Translations under genes and position numbers: made by a program
NCBI GenBank assembly: GCA_902493535.1
Contig: CABUQG010000008.1
Span: forward strand, 1 to 55,044
DNA: 55,044 nucleotides
DNA from: an uncultured Collinsella sp.
GTDB lineage: Bacteria; Actinomycetota; Coriobacteriia; Coriobacteriales; Coriobacteriaceae
Direction of reading: 5' to 3'
In this document: in pieces, positions 40,109 through 48,457 of the stretch
Numbering within the stretch: the first letter of the stretch is position 1
How the letters are laid out: every line of letters begins with the position of its first letter
Notes under the pieces: generated by a model
Seen by the model: only the letters and a program-made list of their open reading frames with translations
What the model was told of the DNA's origin: nothing
The model's database searches: none

Positions 40109-41626
40109 CTAGGCGTCGTACGCCGCAAGGGTGCGCTTGAGAATCGAACCGTCGCGCTCACAAGGCTCGGGTCCGTTCTTGCGCAGCATACACTCTTCCT
40201 CGCCCTTACCGGTCACGATGACCACGGCAGGACGGACAGTTTCGCGCACGGCAGTCTCGATAGCGGCAACGCGATCAGTCACGATTTGCCAGTTATCATT
40301 TCCCTGCGCTTGAACGTTGCGCGCGATCTCGGCGCAGATGTCCTCGACATCCTCGGGGCCGGGGTCATCCTCGGTAATCACGATTCGGTCGGCATACTTG
40401 CCAGCGGCGATGCCCATCGTGGTGCGTCGATCGACACCCTTACCGCCCGTAGCGCCAAATACAACCGCCAGCTCGCGCTCGGGATAGTTCTCGCGCAAGT
40501 CGCGCAGGAGTGTCTCGAGGCTCATGCCGTTATGTGCAAAATCGACGATGCCCAGGATTTTGCCCGATACGGACGGATAGAGCTCCATACGACCGGGAAC
40601 GAAGACGCCCTCAAAGCCATGGACGATACCCTCTTCGGAAATGCCCAGGGCCTCGGCGCAGGCAATAGCGGCAAGCGCGTTGGACACATTGAACTTAACC
40701 GGCGTGGGAATCACAATGTCACGCGTAAAACGGGGCGTGCGCACCGTTGCCACCACGCCGCAGTCGCCATTGCGAATCGCCAGCGCAAGCACGTCGGCAC
40801 GCTCGTCGGTCAGGGAGAACGTCACCGTACGTTCGCAACGAGATGCCGCCTCGAGCACGCGATCGACCTTATCCATATCGAGATTGACCACGGCAAAACG
40901 GCTCTGCAAGAAGATTTTGAGCTTGCTGGCAAAGTAATCCTCGAGCGTCGGATGCTCAATCGGCGAAATGTGATCCTCGCCGATATTGGTAAAGGCGCCG
41001 ACTTCAAAGTCAATCTTGCCCGTACGCTCGTATTTGAGGCCCTGACTCGATGCCTCCATAACCAGCCACGGGGCACCCGCCTCCGCAGCATGCGCGATGC
41101 GAGACTGCAGCAGGAAGGATTCGGGGGTCGTCAGCTTGGAAGGGCCCGTCTCGATGCCGTCGTCGAACTCAATGCCCGTATTAAGAGCGGGTCGATGACA
41201 GCCCGTAAGCTTGGCCTCGTTGGCGAGGATGCCGCGCAGATAAAAGCTGCAGGTCGACTTGCCCTTGGTGCCTGTAAAGGCGCAGACCTTCACCTTACCC
41301 GACGGGTGCCCATAAAAGGCATCTGCCACCACGGCGAGCGTGCGACGAATATCGCTCACAATCACCGCGGGAAGATCAACATCGTAATCGACCTCGGAAA
41401 CGTAGGCCACGGCGCCATCGGCGATTGCCGAAAGCAGGTACTCGCGCTTAAACGCACGGCCTTTGCAGACAAACAACGTGCCCGGACGCACCTGGCGCGA
41501 GTCATCAGTCGCAAACTCAATGCGCTGGTCGCACGAAGCGCTCGGTCTGGAAACAACAAGGTCATCTTCCTCGAGCAACTCTATATAGCGCATCAGAGTT
41601 AGCTTCTCTTGTGTCGGACTCGACAT
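40109..41626 (-). CDS. murE: UDP-N-acetylmuramyl-tripeptide synthetase (MurE)
   Basis: 505 residues from the ATG at 41626 (GAGAGG, 7-base gap); a 56-residue upstream extension lacks conserved features. Mur ligase motifs: the ATP loop CAFTGTKGKSTCSFYLRG, then EASSQGLKYERTGKIDFEVGAFTNIGEDH and VNLDMDK, and the C-terminal VDFAHNGMSLETLL and VVFGATGGKGVDRRTTMG. The residue-3 specificity segment, DNPR in diaminopimelate enzymes, reads EDDPGPEDV here, so the added amino acid is not the usual meso-DAP on motif grounds. It adds the third residue of the peptidoglycan stem peptide. Confidence 0.9.
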   Translation of the reverse strand: MSSPTQEKLTLMRYIELLEEDDLVVSRPSASCDQRIEFATDDSRQVRPGTLFVCKGRAFKREYLLSAIADGAVAYVSEVDYDVDLPAVIVSDIRRTLAVVADAFYGHPSGKVKVCAFTGTKGKSTCSFYLRGILANEAKLTGCHRPALNTGIEFDDGIETGPSKLTTPESFLLQSRIAHAAEAGAPWLVMEASSQGLKYERTGKIDFEVGAFTNIGEDHISPIEHPTLEDYFASKLKIFLQSRFAVVNLDMDKVDRVLEAASRCERTVTFSLTDERADVLALAIRNGDCGVVATVRTPRFTRDIVIPTPVKFNVSNALAAIACAEALGISEEGIVHGFEGVFVPGRMELYPSVSGKILGIVDFAHNGMSLETLLRDLRENYPERELAVVFGATGGKGVDRRTTMGIAAGKYADRIVITEDDPGPEDVEDICAEIARNVQAQGNDNWQIVTDRVAAIETAVRETVRPAVVIVTGKGEEECMLRKNGPEPCERDGSILKRTLAAYDA

Positions 41627-41759
41627 ACAAAGACCTCTCTCGCTAAATTCAGCCTTAAAGGGCAGAAGGCGTCCCGCGGCAGAAACGATGAAACATTCTG
41701 TATTATCAACCATCCTAATATGCCACCTGACCTTGCGCGCATCACAGCCTTCTAAAAAA

Positions 41760-41787
41760 TTGCATGGACTGTGCCGTGGTCTAATAA
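41760..41787 (+). promoter_or_regulatory. Likely asnB leader promoter
   Basis: TTGCAT (41760-41765), 16 bases, then TAATAA (41782-41787). A transcript starting near 41795 would reach the terminator at 41856-41896 after about 100 bases. Confidence 0.5.
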
Positions 41788-41855
41788 ATGGCAACGGTGT
41801 TCACCCCGTGTAAAAACAAGGAAATCTGGGTGCTGTTCTTTAACATAGCGTTCGC

Positions 41856-41896
41856 AACCACGTCCCGCCGCTTCGCCTGAAGATCGGGACGTGGTT
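41856..41896 (+). terminator. Terminator-like hairpin in the asnB leader
   Basis: AACCACGTCCCG (41856-41867) pairs perfectly with CGGGACGTGGTT (41885-41896), followed by TTTTC. It lies 130 bases before the asnB start, so it would end a short leader RNA or attenuate asnB. Confidence 0.8.
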
Positions 41897-42025
41897 TTTT
41901 CGGTTCGCTCGGCGCTTATGCCCTATCACGAAACAAAAGATTGGCATGATAGTAAAGATTATTTGACATCAGCTGCCGCAATCCTTGCGGCAGTACACCT
42001 GAGCCGTCAGCAGAAAGGATCTTGC

Positions 42026-43894
42026 ATGTGCGGTTTTGTCGGTTTTACCGGTACAGATGAACAGAGTGAGCTGGTTCTCACGGCCATGATGAATCGCATC
42101 ATCCACCGTGGTCCCGATATGGGCGGCCAGCATATCGTCGACAACGTTGCCCTTGGTTTTCGTCGTCTTTCGATTCTCGATCTATCCGAAGCTGGAGCCC
42201 AGCCCATGTCGAGCGACGACGGCAAGGTCACGATTGTCTTCAACGGAGAGATCTACAACTTCCAGGAGCTTCGCGCCGAGCTGGAGGCGGCCGGCTACGC
42301 CTTCCACTGCAACGCTGATACCGAAGTCCTGGTACACGGTTACGAGGAGTGGGGCGAGGACCTGGTCAACCGTCTGCGCGGCATGTACGCGTTCGTGATT
42401 CACGACCAGAACAAGAACAAACTCTTTGGTGCTCGTGACATCTTTGGTATCAAGCCGTTCTATTACTACCAGGCATCCGATGGCTCGCTGCTGTTTGGCT
42501 CCGAGATCAAGAGCTTCCTGGACCATCCCAAGTTTGAGAAGGCTGTCAACCACGACGCGCTGCGCCCCTACCTGACGCTGCAATTCCCCGCCACGGAGGA
42601 GACCTTCTTTAAGGGCGTGTTCAAGCTTGCCCCGGCGCATTGCTTTACGTATGACCTGACGACCAACACCATGGACATCAAGCGTTACTGGAGCTGCGAC
42701 TTCACCGACGACAACTCCAAGACCTTCGAGGAGTACGTGGACGAGTGCGACAAGGTCGTGCACGAAAGCGTCGCTGCGCACCGAATCGCCGATGTTAAGG
42801 TGGGCTCGTTCCTTTCTGGCGGTGTCGATTCCAGCTACATTGCCGCCTGTCTCATGCCCGACACCACGTATTCTGTCGGCTTCGATTACAAGAACTTCAA
42901 CGAGACCAACTACGCCGCCGAGCTTTCCGACAAGCTGGGCATCAAGAACGTGCGCAAGATGATTACCGCCGACGAGTTCTTTGATGCACTGCCCGATATC
43001 CAGTACCACATGGACGAGCCGCAATCGAACCTGTCCAGCGTGCCGCTGTACTATCTGGCGCAGATGGCTTCCAAGGAGGTCACCGTCGTCCTTTCGGGCG
43101 AGGGTGCCGACGAACTGTTTGCCGGCTATGAGTGGTACGAGGACACCCCCGAGATGCGCACCTTTAAGAAGCGCGTGCCGCTCGGCGTACGTCGCGCCCT
43201 GGGCTCACTCGTTCAGCATCTCCCCTACTTTAAGGGCCACAACTTCCTGACGAAATGCGCCGAGGTTCCCGAGCGCTGGTATGTGGGTCAGGCAAAGGTG
43301 TTCGATCCCTCCGAGGTCGACGAGGTGCTCAAGCCCGCTTATGACACCGGCAAGAACGCCGCCGAGATGTGCGCCGAGTACTACAAGCAGGTTCCCAACT
43401 GCTGCGAGCTTTCCAAGAAACAGTATCTGGATATGAACATGTGGCTGCCGGGCGACATTCTGCTCAAGGCCGACAAAATGTGCATGGCGCATTCTCTGGA
43501 GCTTCGCGTCCCGTTCCTGGACAAGAAGGTCATGGAGTTTGCCGAGCACATTCCCGCCAACTACCGTGTTAACGAAGAAGGCTGCAAGCTCGTCCTGCGT
43601 CACGCCGCCAACCGCACGCTGCCCGACGAGTGGGCAACGCGCAAGAAGGTGGGCTTCCCTGTACCGGTCAAGTTCTGGCTGCGCGAGCAAAAGTATTACG
43701 ACTACGTAAAGGAATACTTCACCGCGCCGTGGGCTGCTGATTTCTTTGACACCGATGCGCTCATGAAACTGCTCGACGATCACTTTAAGGGTCGCGCGCT
43801 CAACCAGCGCAAGATCTATACCACGCTGACGTTCCTCATTTGGTACAAGCGCTTCTTTATCGACGAGGACAAGGGCGCTAAAGTCGCCGCTTAG
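42026..43894 (+). CDS. asnB: Asparagine synthase (glutamine-hydrolysing)
   Basis: 622 residues from the ATG at 42026, which exposes the catalytic Cys2 (MCGFVGF) after removal of Met1; AAAGGA lies 6 bases ahead. The N-terminal glutaminase domain has MMNRIIHRGPDMGG and VFNGEIYNF. The C-terminal synthetase has the pyrophosphate loop VGSFLSGGVDSSYIAAC and the later LSGEGADELFAGY. It makes asparagine from aspartate, glutamine and ATP. It stands alone, divergent from murE. Confidence 0.95.
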   Translation: MCGFVGFTGTDEQSELVLTAMMNRIIHRGPDMGGQHIVDNVALGFRRLSILDLSEAGAQPMSSDDGKVTIVFNGEIYNFQELRAELEAAGYAFHCNADTEVLVHGYEEWGEDLVNRLRGMYAFVIHDQNKNKLFGARDIFGIKPFYYYQASDGSLLFGSEIKSFLDHPKFEKAVNHDALRPYLTLQFPATEETFFKGVFKLAPAHCFTYDLTTNTMDIKRYWSCDFTDDNSKTFEEYVDECDKVVHESVAAHRIADVKVGSFLSGGVDSSYIAACLMPDTTYSVGFDYKNFNETNYAAELSDKLGIKNVRKMITADEFFDALPDIQYHMDEPQSNLSSVPLYYLAQMASKEVTVVLSGEGADELFAGYEWYEDTPEMRTFKKRVPLGVRRALGSLVQHLPYFKGHNFLTKCAEVPERWYVGQAKVFDPSEVDEVLKPAYDTGKNAAEMCAEYYKQVPNCCELSKKQYLDMNMWLPGDILLKADKMCMAHSLELRVPFLDKKVMEFAEHIPANYRVNEEGCKLVLRHAANRTLPDEWATRKKVGFPVPVKFWLREQKYYDYVKEYFTAPWAADFFDTDALMKLLDDHFKGRALNQRKIYTTLTFLIWYKRFFIDEDKGAKVAA

Positions 43895-43951
43895 TTTTCG
43901 TTATGAATTAGCGGTGAACCACGCAGGGTTTCCGCTATACTCAATCCCTGC

Positions 43952-44027
43952 GGGCGATTGGCGCAACGGTTAGCGCAGGTGCTTTACACGCACAAGGCTG
44001 GGGGTTCGAATCCCTCATCGCCCACCA
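43952..44027 (+). tRNA. tRNA-Val (anticodon TAC)
   Basis: 76 bases, acceptor GGGCGAT/ATCGCCC, anticodon loop TTTACAC, T-arm GGGGGTTCGAATCCCTC and encoded CCA. The outermost anticodon-stem pair is a G-A mismatch, otherwise normal. A terminator follows, and its last 18 bases recur 184 bases further on. Confidence 0.94.
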
Positions 44028-44037
44028 TTGAATTGTT

Positions 44038-44068
44038 AGGCCTCCAGTGATGGAGGCCTTTCTTTTTT
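44038..44068 (+). terminator. Terminator of tRNA-Val
   Basis: AGGCCTCC/GGAGGCCT around AGTGAT, followed by TTCTTTTTT. A diverged copy (AGGCTCCC/GGGGGCCT, 44222-44243, then TTTCGTTTTT) follows the duplicated tRNA tail. Confidence 0.88.
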
Positions 44069-44193
44069 GTGCCCGGTACATGGAATTCGAACCCGCAAGG
44101 GTGCGGAGCTGAGGAAACGCGAAGCGTTTTCCAGCGCAGCACGCGAGGGCCGTAGGCCCAAAGCGAGGGCGGGCGGCGAAGCCGCACGCGGAC

Positions 44194-44243
44194 ATCCCTC
44201 ATCGCCCACCACTGATTTGATAGGCTCCCAGCTATGGGGGCCT
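44194..44243 (+). repeat. Duplicated tRNA-Val 3' end with its terminator
   Basis: ATCCCTCATCGCCCACCA occurs at 44010-44027 (the tRNA end) and again at 44194-44211, each followed within 12 bases by a similar hairpin. After each hairpin comes a reversed T-arm-like fragment: ATTCGAACCCG at 44091-44101 and 44271-44281. Between them 44102-44193 is packed with small GAAG/GTAG-loop hairpins such as GGGCCGTAGGCCC. This looks like an attachment-site scar or repeated insertion at the tRNA 3' end. Confidence 0.75.
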
Positions 44244-44305
44244 TTCGTTTTTGGGCCCATCGCAGAGGGATTCGAACCCGTCAACACGTCTGTCACAAAG
44301 GCCGT

Positions 44306-44520
44306 GGCCAAAAAATGGCAAAAATGAGTACTGTTACTAATTTTGTAGCAGCGGTATTTGGATATGACTGGGTAAATCTAGCCTTGAATCAGCGATTTGA
44401 AGCCTTTGCTACTAGTTTTCCACTAACATAATTGAACATGTGTGGTCTAACTAATCCTAAATAGTCGGTTTCATATGAGATTCAACTGGTGACAGTACTC
44501 ATATTTGGCATTTTTTGTCC
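44306..44520. mobile_element. AT-rich 215-bp element with ~32-bp terminal inverted repeats
   Basis: The left end (44306-44337, containing ATGAGTACTGTTAC) and right end (44489-44520, containing GTGACAGTACTCAT) are inverted copies with 28 of 32 matching bases. The interior is strikingly AT-rich for this genome and has no convincing reading frame. This is the layout of a miniature inverted-repeat element or of a palindromic binding/transcription site. Confidence 0.6.
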
Positions 44521-44557
44521 AGAGGCTCTCCTGACCATTGTAGATTTACGGCAAAAA

Positions 44558-44611
44558 GGGTTCCAGACCGTCCAAAGATGCATCAAATGACGCACCGACA
44601 ATCTGGAACCC
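44558..44611 (-). terminator. Terminator of argD
   Basis: GGGTTCCAGA (44558-44567) and TCTGGAACCC (44602-44611) pair perfectly around a 34-base interior, followed on the minus strand by TTTTTGCCG. Confidence 0.75.
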
Positions 44612-44638
44612 GTTCAAACTGGCTATGTTTTGCTCTCG

Positions 44639-45922
44639 CTAAGCCAAAACACCCGCCAGGATCTCGATCAGGTTGTCCACGTCGGCCTCTTCGCACACGA
44701 GCGGCGGAAGGAAGCGCAGCGTATGTGCGCCTGTAGCGTTGATCACGGCACCAGCCCCCAATGCACGGGCCACGACGTCGTGTGCATCGCCCGCGGCATC
44801 ATCCAAATCGCAGCCGAGCATCAGGCCGCGACCACGCACCTCTACCACATGCGGAAGCTTAGCCAGCGCCTGCTCCATATAGGCGCCAACCTTGGCAGCA
44901 TGCTCGGCATAATCGCCGTGCACAAGCGCGGAGAGCGTCGCGGCACACGCCGCGATGGCCAAGCAGCTGCCACCGAAGGTCGAACCATGATCGCCGGGCT
45001 TAAAGACGTCGGCGATTTCCTTCTTTGCCACCACGGCACCCATAGGCACACCGTCGGCAATGCCCTTGGCAAGGCTCATGATGTCGGGCTCCACGCCATA
45101 GGTCTGGAACGCAAACGGCTTACCCGTGCGGAAGATACCACACTGGACCTCGTCGGCAATAAGCACGGCACCCACCTCGTGCGCCAAGTCGCGCGCCGTA
45201 GCCATAAACTCCTCGGTCATGGGATGCACACCGCTCTCGCCCTGGATTGGTTCGAGCATCACGGCACAGATTTCACTGCCCAGTTGCTTAAAAATTGCAC
45301 GCAGCTTATCCACATCGTTGGGTGCGCAGGCCACAAAGCCACCCGGCAGCGGGCGGAAACTGTCCTGCAGCCAATCCTGCATGGTCGCGGCAATGGTCTC
45401 GAGCGTACGACCGTGAAAGCCGCCACGCATGCACACGATGGTGTTGCCGCCATTACCAGCACGCTTGGCGTACAGACGCGCGAGCTTCATCGAGCCCTCG
45501 TTGGCTTCGGCACCAGAATTGGCAAAGAACGTCTCCCACACCTGCTCGTCCGCAGCCGGGGCACCGAGCGCAGCGGCCGTGGTCTCATCGCCGGCGGCAA
45601 TGGCATCGGCCAGCACGCACGCACCATCTACGTCGTCGTTGGCAAGCTTGGACAGCAGCGCCGCGACCTGTCCACGCTGCTCGATGTAGAAGTAGTTAGA
45701 CACATGCAGAAGCTTTTTGGTCTGAGCCTCGAGCGCCGAGAGCACTGCAGGGTTGCCGTGGCCAAGGCTGCACACACCGATACCAGCGAGAAAGTCGAGA
45801 TACTCACGACCATCGTCACCGATGAGCTTCATACCGTGACCTTCGACAAACTCTACCGGCGAGCGACCAAAGGTATGCATAACGTAATGGGATTCGAGTG
45901 ATTGCTGAGTTGCAAGTGACAT
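44639..45922 (-). CDS. argD: Acetylornithine aminotransferase
   Basis: 427 residues, class III PLP aminotransferase. Key sequences: NYFYIEQRGQVA, FFANSGAEANEGSMKLAR, AVLIADEVQCGIFRTG and the PLP lysine in DIMSLAKGIADGVPMGAV. It converts N-acetylglutamate semialdehyde to N-acetylornithine; relatives can also act on succinyl-ornithine or succinyl-DAP. Last gene of the minus-strand arginine operon, ending at a strong hairpin. Confidence 0.94.
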   Translation of the reverse strand: MSLATQQSLESHYVMHTFGRSPVEFVEGHGMKLIGDDGREYLDFLAGIGVCSLGHGNPAVLSALEAQTKKLLHVSNYFYIEQRGQVAALLSKLANDDVDGACVLADAIAAGDETTAAALGAPAADEQVWETFFANSGAEANEGSMKLARLYAKRAGNGGNTIVCMRGGFHGRTLETIAATMQDWLQDSFRPLPGGFVACAPNDVDKLRAIFKQLGSEICAVMLEPIQGESGVHPMTEEFMATARDLAHEVGAVLIADEVQCGIFRTGKPFAFQTYGVEPDIMSLAKGIADGVPMGAVVAKKEIADVFKPGDHGSTFGGSCLAIAACAATLSALVHGDYAEHAAKVGAYMEQALAKLPHVVEVRGRGLMLGCDLDDAAGDAHDVVARALGAGAVINATGAHTLRFLPPLVCEEADVDNLIEILAGVLA

Positions 45923-45991
45923 GAGATGCCTTTCGTTGGGCGCCGTACGGCGCAGGGCTATGGGTGCAGGGACGCGACGACCGCGGGTCGG

Positions 45992-46972
45992 CTAGACCGT
46001 CTGGAGCTTCTCGACCTCGTCGAGGTTCTCGGTCAGACGCGCCGCAAACGTCGAAAGCGGATGCGGATGCGTATCGAACTCGTAGGCCGTCTCGGTGGAG
46101 TGGATCACGGTACCGACGCCAGCATCGGTCAGCAACTCCAGCAGCAGCGAGTGCGGCGTCGTGCCGTTGATGATGTGGGCTCGGAACACGCCAGCAGCAA
46201 GCGCATCGACGGCGGCGCGCAGCTTGGGAATCATACCCTTGTCGACTTCTCCGCCGTAGAGCATCTCGTTGACCTCGTCGAGCGTCAGGTTGGAGATAAG
46301 CGAGTCCTTGTCGCTAAAATCCTTGTACAGGCCGTCGACATCGGTCAAAAAAATCGCCTTATGCGCGTGAAGCGCCGCCGCAACGGCACCGGCAGCGGTG
46401 TCGGCATTGATGTTGAAGAATCCGCCGTCCTCCCCCGCCGCGACGGTAGCGATAACGGGAATGTACTCGCTATCGAGCAAGCGCTCGATATAGTCGGTGT
46501 TGACGTGCGTCACTTTGCCCACGCGACCGAGCTCGGGGTCGAGCGGCTCGGCGATGAGCGTGCCGGCATCGCTACCCGACACGCCTACGGCCAAATTGCC
46601 GTGGTGGTTGATGGCAGCGACCAGCTCCTGGTTAACCTTGCCGCCCAGCACCTCGCGCACGATATCCATGGTCGCCGGCGTAGTCACGCGCTGGCCGTTC
46701 TTAAACTCGACGGGAATATCGTAATGGCTCAACGCCTCGTTGATGGCCTTGCCGCCGCCATGCACGATGACGGGGCGCATGCCGATAATCTTGAGCAAAA
46801 CGATGTCGCTCATCACGTCGCGGCGCAGTTGCTCATCGACCATGGCCGCTCCGCCATATTTGATAACGACCGTCTTGCCGGTCAGGTTTTTAATCCACGG
46901 CAGCGCTTCGAACAGCAGCTGCGCGGTTGCTTCGTTGGATTCGCTCGAACGACAATCGCGTGCGAATTTCAT
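45992..46972 (-). CDS. argB: Acetylglutamate kinase
   Basis: 326 residues from the ATG at 46972 (GAGG, 6-base gap); the longer frame lacks a site. Motifs: TVVIKYGGAAM, IVHGGGKAINE and GDAVLLTDVDGLY-like (AIFLTDVDGLYKD), plus GGMIPKL-like KGMIPKLRAAVDAL. It catalyses the second step of arginine synthesis. The N-terminal helix FARDCRSSESNEATAQLLFEALPWIKNL is of the arginine-inhibited type, so feedback inhibition is likely (family knowledge). Confidence 0.95.
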   Translation of the reverse strand: MKFARDCRSSESNEATAQLLFEALPWIKNLTGKTVVIKYGGAAMVDEQLRRDVMSDIVLLKIIGMRPVIVHGGGKAINEALSHYDIPVEFKNGQRVTTPATMDIVREVLGGKVNQELVAAINHHGNLAVGVSGSDAGTLIAEPLDPELGRVGKVTHVNTDYIERLLDSEYIPVIATVAAGEDGGFFNINADTAAGAVAAALHAHKAIFLTDVDGLYKDFSDKDSLISNLTLDEVNEMLYGGEVDKGMIPKLRAAVDALAAGVFRAHIINGTTPHSLLLELLTDAGVGTVIHSTETAYEFDTHPHPLSTFAARLTENLDEVEKLQTV

Positions 46973-47053
46973 AATCTGCCTCGTCTTTCGTATCGTTATC
47001 GTGCCGTGCTCCGCCGTCCGCAATCGCGGCAAGATGCGCAGCGTGCCTGGAAT

Positions 47054-48322
47054 CTAGGAACGGTAGTCACCGTTGATGGAGATGTACTCGTGCGTGAGGT
47101 CGCAGGTCCACACGGTCGTTGCCGCATCGCCTGCGCCCAGGTCGGCCGAGATCACGATCTCGGGCGCCTCAAAACGTCGCAGAGCCTCGTCCTCGTCAAA
47201 GGGAACGGTCAGACCATCGCGACAGACGGGCATGCCCATCATGTCGATGGAAACGTCTTCCTGATTAAACTTCACGCCGCACTTGCCAAGCGCCATGGCG
47301 ACGCGGCCCCAGTTGCAGTCGTGGCCGGCGATGCAGGTCTTGACGAGCGGCGAATTGGCGACGGCGCGGGCGGCGATATCGGCTTCCTCGTCGTTGGCGG
47401 CGCCGGCGACGTTAACCGTCACGAGCTTTGACGCACCCTCGCCATCGGCCGCAATGTTGCGCGCCAGGCTCTCGCACACCTCGTGCACGGCAAAGGACAG
47501 TTCGTCAAAGGCATCAGTGCCCTCGACGATAGCCTCGGTATCAGCGGCAGCAGCGCCAGAAGCAAGCATGATGCAGGTGTCGTTGGTCGAGGTATCAGAA
47601 TCGACCGTCACTTTATTGAAGGTCTGCTTAACGGTCGAGAGCAACAGGGCGTGGAGCGCCGCCGGCTCGACGGGGGCATCGGTAGTAATGACCGCGATCA
47701 TGGTGGCCATATTAGGCATGATCATGCCCGAGCCCTTGCACATACCGCCCACCGTATAGGCATTGCCTGCGTGCCCCGCAGCCTCACTGCGATAGCGAAC
47801 GGCATACTCCTTGGAATGTGTATCAGTCGTCATGATAGCGCGGGCGGCATCGGCGCCACCATGAGCGGAGAGCGCCTCGAAGGCGGACGGAACGGCCGTC
47901 TCAAACGTGTCGATCGGCAGAATCTGTCCGATCACGCCTGTGGATGCAACTAGGATCTGCTGGGGTTCACAGCCGATGACCTGCGACGCGATGTTGCATG
48001 TCTCGCGCGCACAGGCTAGGCCGGTCTCGCCCGTGGCGGCGTTCGCGTTGCCGGAGTTGATTGAAACACCGGCGATGATGCCATAGCCCTTGTCCGCACC
48101 GCCCAGGTTGGCACGGCTCACCTGCACGGGCGCCGCGCAAAAGCGGTTGGTCGTAAACACGCCGGCACCTGGACAGGGCTTATCGGGCACGACGAGTGCA
48201 TAGTCCAAGCGCTCGGGATTCTTCCGGAATCCCGCATGGATACCTGCAGCCTTAAAGCCGGCCGCTGCCGTAACGCCGCCCTCGACGGCGCGAATCTTGA
48301 TATCAATCAGGTCGGTATTCAT
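47054..48322 (-). CDS. argJ: Bifunctional ornithine acetyltransferase / N-acetylglutamate synthase
   Basis: 422 residues. The self-cleavage site is in KGSGMIMPNMATMIAVITTDA, where the bond before the threonine is cut to give alpha and beta chains. Other motifs are NSGNANAATGETG and the C-terminal GHDCNWGRVAMALG. It recycles the acetyl group from acetylornithine, making an argE or argA unnecessary. It lies between argC and argB. Confidence 0.96.
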   Translation of the reverse strand: MNTDLIDIKIRAVEGGVTAAAGFKAAGIHAGFRKNPERLDYALVVPDKPCPGAGVFTTNRFCAAPVQVSRANLGGADKGYGIIAGVSINSGNANAATGETGLACARETCNIASQVIGCEPQQILVASTGVIGQILPIDTFETAVPSAFEALSAHGGADAARAIMTTDTHSKEYAVRYRSEAAGHAGNAYTVGGMCKGSGMIMPNMATMIAVITTDAPVEPAALHALLLSTVKQTFNKVTVDSDTSTNDTCIMLASGAAAADTEAIVEGTDAFDELSFAVHEVCESLARNIAADGEGASKLVTVNVAGAANDEEADIAARAVANSPLVKTCIAGHDCNWGRVAMALGKCGVKFNQEDVSIDMMGMPVCRDGLTVPFDEDEALRRFEAPEIVISADLGAGDAATTVWTCDLTHEYISINGDYRS

Positions 48323-48457
48323 CGTCCCTACGACTCCTTATATCAAATAAAAAAGCGGGCATCGGCTGGCACGCCATACCGGTCGCAATTAGTAGACCAG
48401 CTTAAAAGTGGCGCCCAACTCGATACCCGACTACCAAATCGTTAACAATCGAATGTG

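Noticed and set aside
41795..41900. T-box riboswitch before asnB
   Set aside because: The leader lacks the conserved T-box core (AGGGTGG-ACCGCG); only a terminator hairpin is visible.
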